From Ligula intestinalis (Eukaryota; Platyhelminthes; Cestoda; Diphyllobothriidea; Diphyllobothriidae), in NCBI GenBank assembly GCA_036362985.1, contig JAYGXS010000002.1, positions 9,826,167-9,890,166 of the forward strand: DNA of 64,000 nucleotides. The letters run 5' to 3'. This document shows, one piece after another, positions 45,046-56,131 of the stretch. How positions within the stretch are numbered: position 1 is the stretch's first letter; each line of letters begins with the position of its first letter. The position numbers were made by a program, and so were the translations under genes. The notes under the pieces are model-generated. The model was not told the DNA's origin, made no database searches, and saw nothing but the letters and a program-made list of their open reading frames with translations.

Positions 45046-45316
45046 ATCGTGGGAACGTCCCTCCCCCGTTCCACACGCGTGATAACCCAACGTCCTCGGC
45101 ATGCTGAATCCGGCTCGCAGGAGACGAGGGAACCACGAGATGACTAATTACCCCCTCTCCACCACCTCAAGAACTATATTAGCAGTGTACCGAACTGCCT
45201 GCTTCAGTCGCCTATTTTTTCATGTCACTGTAACGGCCTGAAGTGAATGACCGAAAACAGCTGTTTGCCAACACGACTTTTCAATCGTAAACGAAGTGGG
45301 AATTTTTGCCGAACTA

Positions 45317-45960
45317 AGAATAAGGGAACACTATCGCATTGGGTTAACCAAGTTAAATCCTGGCAAGTGTTTTCCTCGGGCCCAGTTTCCTAAAATAAGG
45401 GATGTCATGGGAGGCCAGAGTGAAAGGAACAGTTTGTTGGGTAAAAAAGGAATGGAAAAACAGGCCGTAGGAAATTGACTGATAGACGAGCGAACAACCA
45501 CTGGCTAGAGCGCCACGTCTGAAGTGAGATGACCGCGGGAATCACAGCGGCTTATAAAGCGGTTATTGTGTGAGTCGACCTTGACAAGTGATGGGCTAGA
45601 CAAACAGCCGTGTGCGGCCAGTACATGCGCACTCGTGGACAGTGGTGAGCCGTCGCGCGATGATCATCTGCATGGAGTGAGTAACCACAACACCGCCCGG
45701 CATAGCTGAGAATTGGTGATATCAAGGGCATAACCAGCGCCAGTTTTGCCCATGTCGTTGACTCCGGACATCACGTAGACCCCAAAGAAGCCTTTTCTTG
45801 TAATTTATAAGATACCATCAAACTATCCAAAGCCCCTAGTTCGGCGCCTGTTAGCAAAGGCAGAAGCGACCGCCATCGGATTGAGAAAGCCGATCTTGTA
45901 GGCACCAAAGGACCTCCTACAAACTTTGCGCCTGGCATGGCTAACCATAACTGAACTGCA
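45317..45960 (+). pseudogene. Host PLE, 3' part: GIY-YIG remainder and C-terminus
   Basis: After the duplicated 12-mer it reads IREHYRIGLT, completing the host GIY-YIG helix. A foreign segment of about 380 bp (45351-45730, flanked by taacca on both sides) follows. The protein then resumes with SFAHVVDSGHHVDPKEAF, changes frame, and ends with the usual LAKAEATAIGLRKP-type region and LRLAWLTIT near 45950. Confidence 0.78.
45351..45730. mobile_element. Unidentified insertion of about 380 bp in the host PLE
   Basis: It interrupts the host PLE between GLT and SFAH. Possible 6-bp target duplication taacca at both edges. No inverted ends or coding motif recognised, and it is not repeated in the window. 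Confidence 0.45.
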
Positions 45961-46152
45961 TTTACTCGTCCGCTCTCTCTCCCCCGGATCCCCCAAACCC
46001 TCCCGTCAGGTAACCAGTCATCTGTTATCAAACCCAGCCCATTCTTCCACTATTCCTACGTTTTACCTGTCTTGGCCTTTTAACTAGTACCTGGGCTGTT
46101 TGTGTGATGAGTTACAACATCAAGTTATATGGGTAAGGAGGAAAGATGTTTG
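45961..46152 (+). other. PLE 3' UTR, C-rich
   Basis: Continues the host PLE; it resembles the UTRs at 19400 and 36050. Confidence 0.5.
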
Positions 46153-46262
46153 AGCACCGGATTTATTTGTTTATTATCCTGAGCTTTCGAACTCTTCGAG
46201 GAGTCTATCGTCAGAGTTCGAAAGGGTTCGAAATCTCAGGATAATGAACAAAGTGATCCGGT
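46153..46262. mobile_element. Palindrome of two hammerhead-like motifs
   Basis: Arms of about 45 bp (46153-46198 and 46212-46258) are inverted copies. On the minus strand: CTGACGA, stem GACTC/GAGTTC, GAAAGCTCAGG. On the plus strand a decayed copy ends in GAAATCTCAGG. It is the same family as 32716 and 62902. Confidence 0.62.
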
Positions 46263-47048
46263 ACTCGCCCAGCCTTCTTTCTTACCCATGCAAATATCTG
46301 GAACGCGAACGTTCTTCTTCATTCGTGATGAATTTATATCTCCTGCTGATGTCTGTGAGCTGTGGCTAGGTGGAGCGTTATGTTTAACACGTGTGAAGAC
46401 GCACCCTATCCTCTGGTTCTATTGCAATGAGCCCTGCTCCCTCAAGTCCCTGGATAGTACAGCCTCGTTTGCGGCTGTGGGTGTGCATCCGCGCGCGGCC
46501 TCGCGTGGCGAATTCTTCCACAGGTGTGGTGGGTGCGTGTGCACTTGCTTTAGCGTGTCCTCATTGGTTGATATAACAGTGAGCGTCATCAGCTAGCAGG
46601 AGGAACGGTGAAAGTCAGTTGCGTTTGCCGAGAACGGACCCCGACCGCAGACGAGGCCACCAACACCGATGATGCAGCAACAGCAGCAGCAGCAGGAAAT
46701 GAGTCAGTTTCCTCCTCTGGGCGTCACCGGCTGCGGGGGTGGGCTTGTTGGCACATAACGGTGGCTTTATTCCTCCCTGCACATTTACACCAGACCAAAT
46801 CGCATTCCCGGACAAGCGAGGATAAATTGGAAACGGTTCAGTGGCCCAACGCATAGCCCTGTGATGTAGATAGTGTGGTTCTCGGAGTTAACTTTTTTGC
46901 TGGCATGCATGCTGTCGGATAAACTCTGTCTCTCGGGCGAGTGATGCGGACTACTGTTACTCCACCGGAACGATTGCTTTATTCATCTGAGTCATTTCAA
47001 TTTGCTGCAGAAGTCCACCGCCAGCGAGAAAATGAGCAAAGTTTATTT

Positions 47049-47086
47049 GGCAAACAGTTGTTTTCGGAAATCCATCATCAGGCGAG
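47049..47086 (-). ncRNA. Hammerhead ribozyme candidate (complete core)
   Basis: Minus strand: CTGATGA, one extra T, stem II GGA/TCC with loop TT, GAA, stem III AAC/GTT with loop AACT, then T at the cleavage position and GCC. This is the most canonical core of its family. Stem I is short: two pairs beside the core. Confidence 0.65.
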
Positions 47087-47464
47087 TACAATTGTAGGAA
47101 CGACGAAAATCGTACAGGGCTGGACAGGGTTAATAATGGTCCTTCGATTACAATTCATCGTTTTCACGCTGCCCGCATGGCGAGATCAATGTTTAGAAGT
47201 CCCTGCGTTTGGGGGGGAAATAAGGGTACGTTGTGAGCGTTGGTCATGGATAAGGTACGATTACTTGCATGGAGTGAACGGCTGTCACTATCACTCCCCG
47301 TACCTAACCCCCCCCCCCATCAACGCTCACAGCCTATCTTCATTCTCTTCCCCGATGCAAGGACCTTAACACGCTGATCTCGCACGGAAACGATTATTTG
47401 TTATCAATGGACACTTTGTAATCCTGTCCAACTATATGATTTTCATCGTCCCTACAAGTGTACT

Positions 47465-47499
47465 GGCCTGATGATGAATTGCTGAAAAATATGTTTGCC
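47465..47499 (+). ncRNA. Hammerhead ribozyme candidate (right arm)
   Basis: GGC, CTGATGA (47468-47474), a decayed stem II (TGAATTGCT), GAAA, ATATGTTT, then GCC. Stem I GGC/GCC pairs. Loss of stem II pairing probably weakens it. Confidence 0.55.
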
Positions 47500-47510
47500 G
47501 AATAACCTTT

Positions 47511-49527
47511 TCAAATTAAACATTGAAATATTTGCATAAAATGGGTAAAAGTTAAAGATGGATGGAGCCAATCAGTAAAGCTATTCCGGAGGTGACTGCG
47601 CATGCTTTCAAAATAAAAGAGCTGCAAAGATGGAGGTTCTTCGAGAGGAAGGCGTTGATGTTATGATGTTGAATTAGTGTTAATAACCACTAAAATGCAC
47701 GCCAGTGGTGTGGAAGCCTGACTGTCGCTGGATTTTATGTGAATAAAAAGTGTAGTATCAGGCGCCCTTCTTTTGTATTAGTAGGGATACAAACTTGGAT
47801 TGGACTTCTCACCAAATGCCACATAAGAGTGTTATGCTAGAGGTGGGGAACCAAGGAATGATTTATGGAATCTTCACAGGTGGCTTATTAAATACCGATG
47901 TCCGATAATGCCAGTCATTAATGTCTCTGATGTATATTCCAGAAACCTAAAAGGTTGGTCGTCACTAGTGATGAGTCCCCCAACTGATTCTTGAGGAAGA
48001 CACAAACGATACATTTGGGTGAATGTTGCTTTACTTTCTTCGTCATCTCCTTCCAGAATCTTGGTAGGGATGCATCGTAGAGGTATCAATGGCAAACTTT
48101 CTTTCCCCCAACTGTCTGACGGCATTCGTGCTTAAAGGTTAAGTGCCTGATGAGTTAGCAGTTAATGCGTGTTTAATGCGCGGTAACTGCACCATAGAAG
48201 AAAAACTAAAGCCACTTGTCATTGTTTTACTGAACTTAAGCGTATGTGAAATGATTGGGGAAAGAGCAATAAAGACTTAGAAATCTATAAACCTAGCTCC
48301 TACTGGTTAGCACAGGAAGCCTATAAACCAAGAAAACTGTTAGAGCAACTCCTGTTACCATAAGGCAGCCCCGCTGATTAAATTTCAATGAATGCCGATG
48401 GGCCTGGGTACAATAGCCGAATAAACTAAACGGTCTTTCAGTGTGAGCAAAACAGGCTTTGGCGTCTAACTCGAGACGGAACAGGTGTCATGAATAGGGC
48501 CTCGAAACTGACGGTGATAGCAATATCAGAATAATAGCATAACGAATCGGCTAGGGTACGGATTACTTATATGCCTCCCCCCTCCCTAAATGGGACATTT
48601 AGGATTTTTCGAGTTTTCCAGCTATCTGCTGTTCGACGTTTATATCAAAACCTTAGAAAGAAAATATAATTAAGAACTTTTACCAAGCATGAAACTTTTC
48701 CGCATTTAGTTCTTACGAAGATGGCAAGGTGGGCCATATGTATAAAGTGCCCAAATTACCAGAAAACATCAGCGAGCTAAAAAAACCTCCGCAATAGGAG
48801 TCTGATATTGTTATGCCTATGACTAATTCTAAAAATACTTTTCAGAATAGGTTATCTCTTTAAAAATCCCTTTTATTAGAGACTCAGCTGACGAATAAAT
48901 GTGCATGCTGCCTTTTTCCAAGGTAATATCAAAGTAAATATGGCGAAATTTGATAAGTTTGTTAAGTTACCTGAAAAAATATGATATAATTTTGGATGGT
49001 AATGCGAGAACTCACTTTCTTTTTGTATTTAAGTAAATTTAAGTAAATTTAACCAAAGTTGATTTACTTTAAGTCACCTAATAAGATTGCGAATGAAAAA
49101 ATGCGCAGCCAAATACATAGTAAAATTTAACGAAATTTTTAATCTACTGTCTGTTCCGTTTCTGAAGTATGTATAAGCGGAAATTACATTATGCAAAGGA
49201 GTATCTTTTCATATGCTTTAGATTTAATAAGATTACTCTTTACTTTCAGTTGCACGATAATGTATACGCAGTTTTGATTTTCAGCCCAATTTGTTTATGT
49301 GGCAAAATATGTCATCAAAACTGCTTATTGAATTTCATGACACAAAAGTTCAAACACTGGCAAACATTTTTTTCAAAGCTGAAATTGTACTTGTTTCTGA
49401 AAAAGACTACGACTTCTTAAACTCGGCTTTACCTGCTTCCTCTCAACTTAACGTTAGCTTTTCCCGTTCTGATTTTGATATTTTTTTAAATTTAATCACA
49501 TAGCACAATGCATAAAAATAACGAAGC
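47511..49527. other. Unassigned, becoming AT-rich
   Basis: No recognised feature. A short frame at 47874-48125 (minus) has no motif. From about 48100 the sequence is repeat-poor and AT-rich. Confidence 0.3.
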
Positions 49528-49690
49528 AAGGAGCCCGTGGTGCCATGGTAGAGTATTGAACTCAATGAACAAAGGCTCCGGATTCAAATTTTGGGAGTTC
49601 CAACCCTTGGGATCGGTTATGACTGACTGATGACGGCTAACAAGCCAGAAGTGGCAATTACGGTCTCCTTTTGCTTTGTCAGATCCATTT
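49528..49690 (+). mobile_element. tRNA-derived SINE, copy 6
   Basis: The head (gagcccgtggtgccatggta, then gagtattgaac) is followed by a decayed B box and the body tgactgatgacggctaacaa, gccagaagtggcaattacgg, tctccttttgctttgtca. It is the only mobile element recognised in the surrounding 4 kb. Confidence 0.78.
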
Positions 49691-52200
49691 CAGGTTTGGC
49701 TCTGTTGAAATAGATAGCATAGGATTTTTTGATATCAGGCTTTCTCCGATTTCGCCAAAAGAAATGCCTATTATCCTTACATATACTGAACAAGAAGGCT
49801 TCCTCAGGATCAAATCAAACCCTTAGATTAAAATAACGCGACCAACTGCATGCTTAACTACCAACTCCAATTTCGATCATGAATCTCCAATTAACTGTAG
49901 ATAACGAATTTAGGCAAATTTTCGCATTCCATGTATGTATATACAGTAGGTTGCCAAACTCATGCAATCCTACGATTTTTACAAGTAACTCCCTCTTACT
50001 CAAACGCAGCCCAAGCTGTGGCCCCCAAAGTCTTACTGCAATAAATTTATGATCGTTCTTCACAATAGGGCATATTATGATTTATGAAGGAATCTAAAGT
50101 TTTATAGAAACACCAGGTTTTTTAACGAAAAGGGAGAGTCCGAAAAAGTTGAAATCGGGCGTACTAGGTAAACTTCAGTTTTACATGTAGAGGAAGCCCA
50201 TTCATGCAAAAACAATGAGTAAATGGAGCAGCACAAGTAAAATTACGCTGGAAAATAATCGTTTTGTCGAGTTTTCGAATAAATATGCTTCCGTATTACG
50301 TGCAATATAGTGTATGGGTGTTACCGAAGAGCCTAAATTTCGAGTATGTATTCTAACATATTTTCACGAGAACTGCTGGTTGTTTCTTTCGTTTATGCAT
50401 CGCTTGACTTATGTGGGACTAAGGCAACCACGGTTTTGCTTGATATGCCCCATTGGGAAATCACAGGAGAAATGTATTGCATAAGCTCACTTGCGGACAT
50501 GCCGGTCAGTGACTTAAAAATTTAATTATAATTGTCGGGAACAATTGTAAACGTACCATTTTTGTACACTAAGATGTATTGCCTTCTGCCATATTTTTGT
50601 AATTATTTCGATATTTCTATTACGAAGAGGTTCAGATCTTCCATGAAATTCTAATAATGACGTTACGATTTTCACTGGCTTATCTCAATTGACAAAAAGA
50701 ATGAGTATATTTTATGTGCTTACCAAAACCTTCAAAATAAGATGTATCTTGAAAGCTTTTACATAAATAGCCACCTTTTGAACACTTTTTCTCATGCAGC
50801 TGTCCTTGTGTGTCATAGATCCAGAACCCCCCAATCATGTGAACTCATTGCCGAGAAAAATGAACGTCTGCTCCAAAGGCGCGAATAAAGATGTTCGAGA
50901 TTTATTCAGAAAAATTCTTTAAAAAAGTTTACGCTTTAAAAAAATTTAACTTATAGATTTTCGCGTCTGGGATCTGCGTACTTTAATGTTTGTGATGATC
51001 AAGTCAAGGTCAGAATGTGAAATTTTGGCCTGTGAATTGATTTCCCTTACAATTAGTGATATATCTTCTGTTATAAATGAAAGAGCTACTTCTTTTAACT
51101 AAAACGGAACAGTTTTCAGCATATTTGGTTACTTCTAGACTCAGTTCTACAATAACAAATACAAAGAAAAGTGGTAATACGACCAATGGCGATTTTTGAA
51201 AAAACTGTGCAATGTCCCGTGACAACTCTGTCAAATGTTTGTTATGTTAAGTGTCTCCAACTTTATATCGATTGTACAGTTAATTCGGTTGCCATATACT
51301 AATAAAGCTCTCAAACGCATTCCTTGACTGTAATCCCTCAAATATAAAATATAAATTTAATATGGAGTAATGCAAAGAAAAACTTCAAAAGTTGATTACT
51401 CAATTTTATGGCACGGAATTTGGCAGATTTGCAAAATATAAAGTTTAAAACTTATTTTGCACTTCTATTCCCAAAAGTAATACGCTATCTCCTAATTACA
51501 CTAACCTCAATTTCATGGATTCAAAACAAAATTTTCCATTTTGTGAACAGATATAATTAAAAAATGTCTGCTCTTCATTAATGTTCCGTTATAGTGCAAC
51601 ATGCACACACAAGAAGTTCTTTTCCGCACCGTTTAATAGCATAGGAAAACCCTGAGATATCAATAAACGCTGGATTTCGCACATTTTCGCCTCTATTTTC
51701 TTCCAGTTTTCTGATCTGACCGTAATTTTATTCAAGTTAACAACATGTTGGGACCCATATCAACCCAATGAACTAAATAAACAACCTCGAGTGTGCGTTT
51801 AATCCTCCAATTTCCAACCTTGCATCAGATATTTAATCTACTGTAAATAAAAAAGTGGATAAACACGTCAGTCATGTCCCCATACTCCTAACATTCACAC
51901 AGTGCTAAATCGAAAGCTTACAAAATTTAGAAACTGAATTTCGGCTTTCGCTTAATTTAAATGGCGTTTTATTTCGAACACACGTAAACAGATAGTAGTG
52001 AAAATGCGATTCGCAAGTGGTTGGTCTGAAGAAAGAATATCATTCACCCGGAGATAGGTTTGTTGTAAATCTGACGTTTCGGTAAGTTTTTTCGCCTACC
52101 AATCTGCTGAGAATGAATACTCCGACTCATGGTTCTCGTTATATGCCACTCTTTTTCGGTGTGCGCATCCTTTGAAGATGGGTAGAAGAAAAGACTGTGC
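49691..52200. other. AT-rich stretch without recognised features
   Basis: No coding motif, PLE, LINE or shared repeat. Open frames are short and AT-biased. The clear drop in mobile elements distinguishes it from its flanks. Confidence 0.35.
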
Positions 52201-52279
52201 ATGTAGAAGATGAAGAAGGCGTGTCGATCACTTGAATAATAATTTTATTCATCTGAGTTTGCGAACTCAGGATAATCAC

Positions 52280-52435
52280 CACGCCGGCAACAAGACAGGC
52301 CGAGAAGCCAATTGAAGCCTGGGTCTCGGCTGAGAACTCAATCAATCGGTTTATCGATCTGGCACTGGCATACATTGCCCTGCGCAGGTATATCCGGCCT
52401 AACAGCGCTGGTGGTTGATTGGCCCCTTTCCTCCC
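52280..52435 (+). pseudogene. PLE C-terminal fragment (family of 31040)
   Basis: Matches the end of the PLE at 32400-32570: aagacaggccgagaa, gaagcctggg, ttgccctgcgcaggtatat. The corresponding protein end is EAWVSAENSINRFIDLALAY, then IALRRYIRP. A palindromic ribozyme-like piece lies just before it (52235-52275). Confidence 0.72.
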
Positions 52436-52519
52436 CTTCACCCTTATGTCGAAAACTGGGCCCCCGCCCTCAATAACTGCTACTGGTTTTTTTGTTGGCG
52501 CGTTGATCTCTTCAGAAGA

Positions 52520-53450
52520 TGAATTGGAAAAATACATTTGTTTTCGATAAATTCTCGTCAGATCTTTACATTGATATGGTAATTAAGTAAATAGACTATG
52601 CGGGTTAGTAGAAAAAAATAGTACGGTTGTCAAGGGAGGGGAAAGGGGGGAGGAATCTGGGTCAAAATCAGATCAGCGTTAGGGGGAACTGGTAGTCGGC
52701 CGAGGTGATAGGCTGCTAGCTGTCGGATAAGCGGCTTTTAACCATGAACAGTGGCGCCGCGACGAAGTTCTTTTGGGCGCACAGGACCGATCGGCCTAGC
52801 CTGGTGGCGGCCGCTTCTGCCGTAGTCAACAAACGCTGTCCAAGAAATGTCGAATCACTTAAGGGTATCTTACAGACCACTCGGAAGGCCTTTTTGGCAT
52901 CTACGCGATTTTTTGAGACAACCAGGTGCGCTAAGACGGAACTGTTTATGCTCTTTACTTGGCCCTTCCCTTACCATGCTGAAATGTGCTCTCGAACTTT
53001 TTCGGATCAATGCCGGCACGTGTGACCAATATATCCTGCTCCACAAGGGTAGGTAAATGAACATATGCACATAGAGGTGGTCCGGGCTGGCAGTTTGTCC
53101 TTGAGCTCTCCGAGTAGTCGAGAACAGTACATGGGCGTTGGCTGCTACTGCTTGACTCAGATGCCTCCTCAGAAGTTCGCTTGGTCCGTCCCCTTGAAAT
53201 GGGACCCTGATGCACATTCATTTCTTCTCTGCTGTTAGCACTGACGGTTTTGGCGGCCCTTTAGCCATGTTCTTAGCGATAAATCGACTTTGATACCCAT
53301 TTTGTCGTAACAAGCCTTCAAAAATCCTTAACTCCTCTACGATGTTATCAGTCGAGCAGATCCATTTCGCTCTTTGCGTCAAATAGCGTGCTTTCATCTC
53401 TGACGATAAACGCCGGTAAGAATTATAATAATAAGTTGCATTTTTCAGGC
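52520..53450 (-). pseudogene. PLE thumb to GIY-YIG and 3' UTR, minus strand
   Basis: From about 53420: LTQRAKWICSTDNIVEELRI, LLRQNGYQSRFIAKNMAKGP, a TGA at about 53219, RVPFQGDGPSELLRRHLSQA. A frameshift then leads into GAGYIGHT and VREHISAW, with stops for Leu/Trp. It continues with SSVLAHLVVSKNRVDAKKAF, RVVCKIP and LCAQKNFVAA near 52770. The UTR ends in a ribozyme-like block at 52525-52562 (CTGACGA, GAATTTATC, GAAAACAAATG). 5'-truncated in the thumb. The GIY-YIG core is present but the frame is broken several times. Confidence 0.82.
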
Positions 53451-53889
53451 CCATTGAGCCTCATCAATAAAACAAAATTCGATAACAGGAAGTTCTAGGA
53501 ATAATTGATTTAACAAACAGTATATGTAGTTCCTAGCTCTGTCACGAGTGCAACTGTTCAGGAGCGAATTTAGCAGGTTCGAAAAAATGCATACAGCAAT
53601 GTCATGCGGAAAGTGAAATTCAAGGGCATACAAAGACGGGTCACATCTTTATTCATATTTTGACCATATATCCTGATACCCACTGCCTCTGTTAGCAAAA
53701 GGGGGCTTGGAAGGAAACTCAGCCGAAGCTGAGCGTGGGGCAGAACAATTGGTGTTAACGAAACATTACTGGTACAGACGGGTTCCCGGCACTACACTCA
53801 GGTTCCCAAACCGGTGCGGCATAAGAGCACATAGGGAACCCACCAGTTTATGATCGTGATGGGCACCGCCGCATGAGATCCAAAAGTCC
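53451..53889. other. Unassigned stretch
   Basis: No motif recognised. Confidence 0.3.
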
Positions 53890-54096
53890 GTCGATTCTAC
53901 AAGTCCATCGTTGGGGATGTCTGAGATGTGACCAAATATAAGGCCCTGATGATGGTTGATGACAAGCGAAACGAGAGCCGTCAAGACTGCTTCCTGATTC
54001 CAGGGAACACGAGTCAGAGGAAGGTAGTTTTAAGAAGGTATCCTAAATTCCCGATGGTTGTTTCTCGGGATCGTGGAGAAAGCTGCCCGGAAAAGA
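53890..54096 (+). repeat. Direct repeat V, left copy
   Basis: About 200 bp shared with 55000-55245: ccatcgttggggatgtctga, cctgatgatggttgatg, attccagggaacacgagtca and tctcgggatcgtggagaaag. It flanks a LINE fragment. The cctgatgatgg piece could be a ribozyme-like remnant. Confidence 0.65.
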
Positions 54097-54790
54097 TTAG
54101 GAAAACAAAAGGTAAATAGATTCAGTGTTAAGATAAATGTGCAGTCTTCGCTTGAACGCACATAGACTAGTCAACGCCCAAATATCAATCGACAAATTAT
54201 TCCAAAGATAGCTATACCTAGAAGCAAAAAATAGGGATCGTTTAGAAGTGGAAGAAGCAGGAGGAGGTATAATCAACGTTGAATTTCTTAGGTTGTAAGG
54301 GCGAGTAACGGGAGTAAGGGCAGAAATCTTGGGGAGATTTGAACTATTATTAAGGCGAAACAGGAGACAAAACCCTGCTTCCAGTCTCCTGACCCAAAGA
54401 AATTTCAGTTTCGTTATCTCACATCTATCTGAGTAGGAAGTGTCTGAAAATCCCGGATAGAGGACCCTTTTAGTGAATCTTCTTTGGACACTTTCAATTT
54501 TTGAACGGCTAGATTCGTTCATTAGACCGAAGAATGGGCAACAGCGTTCGAGAATAGGAAGCACATACATACGATAAAGTCTTAGCTTCATTTTGGGAAG
54601 GTAGAAATTATAAGAGATGAAGCCGCATATCTGAGCAGCTTTTGCTGTAATTCTATCAGCGTGAGGTAAAAGATCTAATTTATTGGTGTAACTTAAACCT
54701 AAGTCCTTAATGTTAGAACATTCAGTCATTGGGCAACCTTGAAAAATGATAGGCTGTGGCAGCCTTTCAGGCCCAAAACACATATGAATC
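54097..54790 (-). pseudogene. Jockey/CR1-like LINE RT C-terminus
   Basis: The last about 230 residues of a LINE reverse transcriptase on the minus strand: IIFQGCPMTECSNIKDLGLS, YTNKLDLLPHADRI, CGFISYNFYLPKMKLRLYRM, YVLPILERCCPFFGLMN, RFTKRVLYPGF, YNLRNSTLIIPP, SRYSYLWNNLSIDIW, SFKRRL. This is the thumb and connection region, which follows the catalytic palm in jockey/CR1-type elements. It is open to its natural stop at 54097. The open frame extends upstream to 55164, but that part is not RT and includes repeat V, so it is a chance fusion. 5'-truncated. Confidence 0.82.
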
Positions 54791-54999
54791 CCACGGTCAA
54801 GAGAGCAGCTAGGTTGTGGTGGGGAAGCGCTCGGCCTAAACGCTTTCGACGGTGTTGGCGACATTCTTGATGAGCTTGTTGCTGAGTTAGAGGCAGCAGA
54901 ATTTATCGATCGTTGGACAGAGAATGTATTTCGAATAGTTTTAATCGTAGTAGATGATGTAGCGGCGGGGCTTGATGGTCCCGACATCAACTGGTCAAA

Positions 55000-55245
55000 T
55001 CTACAAGACCATCGTTGGGGATGCCTGAGATGCGACCAAATAGAATGCCTTGATGATGGTTGATGGTCAAGGAAATGAGAGCATTCAAGACTGCGCACGT
55101 CCATATGACTTCCCTCATTTGAATGACTGATGGTATAGGTAGAAGTCCTGATTCCAGGGAACACGAGTCAGAGGAAGGTAGTTTCAAGAATGAATCCTAA
55201 CTTCCCGAAGGTCCTTTCTCGGGATCGTGGAGAAAGAGCGCAACG
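55000..55245 (+). repeat. Direct repeat V, right copy
   Basis: Matches the left copy in the same orientation but holds about 45 extra bases (around 55100-55145). The LINE fragment lies between the two copies. Confidence 0.65.
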
Positions 55246-55821
55246 TGTAAAAATACTCAGACAAATAAAATCATAATTCCAGTGATCGACACGCCTTCTC
55301 CTTCTCTATCTATGCTATAGATTCGCAGTTTGCAACGGCTTGTGTGATCCCATTCCTGGGCACAAGTGCTGGTTTGCCAACTGTGCCTTTTTGTGGTGAG
55401 AACCAGGGCGCCGCTCTGGAGTTGTATCAACGTCTCTCCTCCCACCGTCTCTTCCTACACACCAGTAACATGTCCGAACCTGTCAGCACAGACTGATCAT
55501 GAGAATAGTACGATGGCTGACGTGGCGCGCAAGCCTACGGCAGTTCTGGCTATTCTGTTCACGGCAAACACGTTCTGTCCTGACTCGCTGTCAAACGCAA
55601 CCACACATGGTCACATGTGTGTAAGTCCGAGCTGTACAGTTCGTGGCGTGCGATGTTCAGCCTCCGCTGAATGGTCAGAGCAGTGGCCTTGGCTAGCACA
55701 ACAATTAGTCATCGGGAGGGTGGACATGACATGAGAAGGTACCAGGTCATTTGGATGGCAGAGGCAATTACTGTTGAAAAATATACCACACTGTTGTGCA
55801 GACTCTGAGTTAATATTTTTA
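55246..55821. other. PLE-like terminal scrap and unassigned stretch
   Basis: 55256-55300 (actcagacaaataaaatcat, aattccagtgatcgacacg) resembles the end of the PLE at 32750-32790. The rest is unassigned. Confidence 0.4.
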
Positions 55822-56018
55822 TGAACTCTGTCTCTCGAGCGAGTGAAGCGGACTGCTGTTAGTCCGTCGGAACAACTCGTCTATTCATCTGAGTCATTTT
55901 TTGCTGCTGCAGGAGTCCACCGTGAGCGACAAAAGCGTCAACAAAATGTAAAAAGTTTATTCTGCAAACGTATGTTTTCAGCAATTAATAATCAGGCCCG
56001 TAAAATTGCAGGGATAAT

Positions 56019-56131
56019 GGTCTGCGCAAGTCTCAGACTTCTCTACGACTACCTATGATTAAGGATTCCCAATGGGAATCCGAAATGTCAGAACAATCAA
56101 ACTCTTGTTCCACTGATCGCTTCTTCTTCCG
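56019..56131 (+). mobile_element. 113-bp ribozyme-like insertion with 15-bp target duplication
   Basis: Flanked by aattgcagggataat (56004-56018) and aattgcagggctaat (56132-56146). The insert has a strong hairpin GGATTCCC-aat-GGGAATCC followed by GAAATGTCAG and a terminal tgatcgcttcttcttccg. It resembles 23716-23827. It looks like a complete short unit, not a truncated protein-coding copy. Confidence 0.72.

Larger units (their letters stand above)
42597..45316 (+). mobile_element. Nested palindromic PLE with inverted terminal repeats
   Basis: A 2.7-kb insertion. The left arm (about 42597-43453) is the inverted, almost identical copy of the right arm (about 44425-45283). Between them lie about 970 bp with the RT part. 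A tail of 33 bp (45284-45316) beyond the palindrome precedes the right target duplication. Removing the insert and one 12-mer joins the host GIY-YIG domain in frame. Each arm carries the C-terminal coding region and 3' UTR, so the arms act as terminal repeats in inverted orientation, an arrangement known for Penelope. Confidence 0.87.
46918..47510. mobile_element. Inverted-repeat PLE terminal element with two hammerhead cores
   Basis: The left arm holds a minus-strand core at 47049-47086 and the right arm a plus-strand core at 47465-47499. The centre is a partial palindrome near 47250-47310. The same layout occurs at 55822-56655 and, decayed, at 32805-33420. No coding capacity, so it may be a non-autonomous derivative. 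Confidence 0.7.

Noticed and set aside
42769..45107. Alternate-frame proteins in both arms of the PLE palindrome
   Set aside because: They are out-of-frame readings of the PLE C-terminus, duplicated because the arms are inverted copies.
54790..55164. A 355-codon open frame taken as one protein
   Set aside because: Only the last 230 codons are LINE RT. The upstream part overlaps repeat V, which is non-coding elsewhere, so the fusion is accidental.
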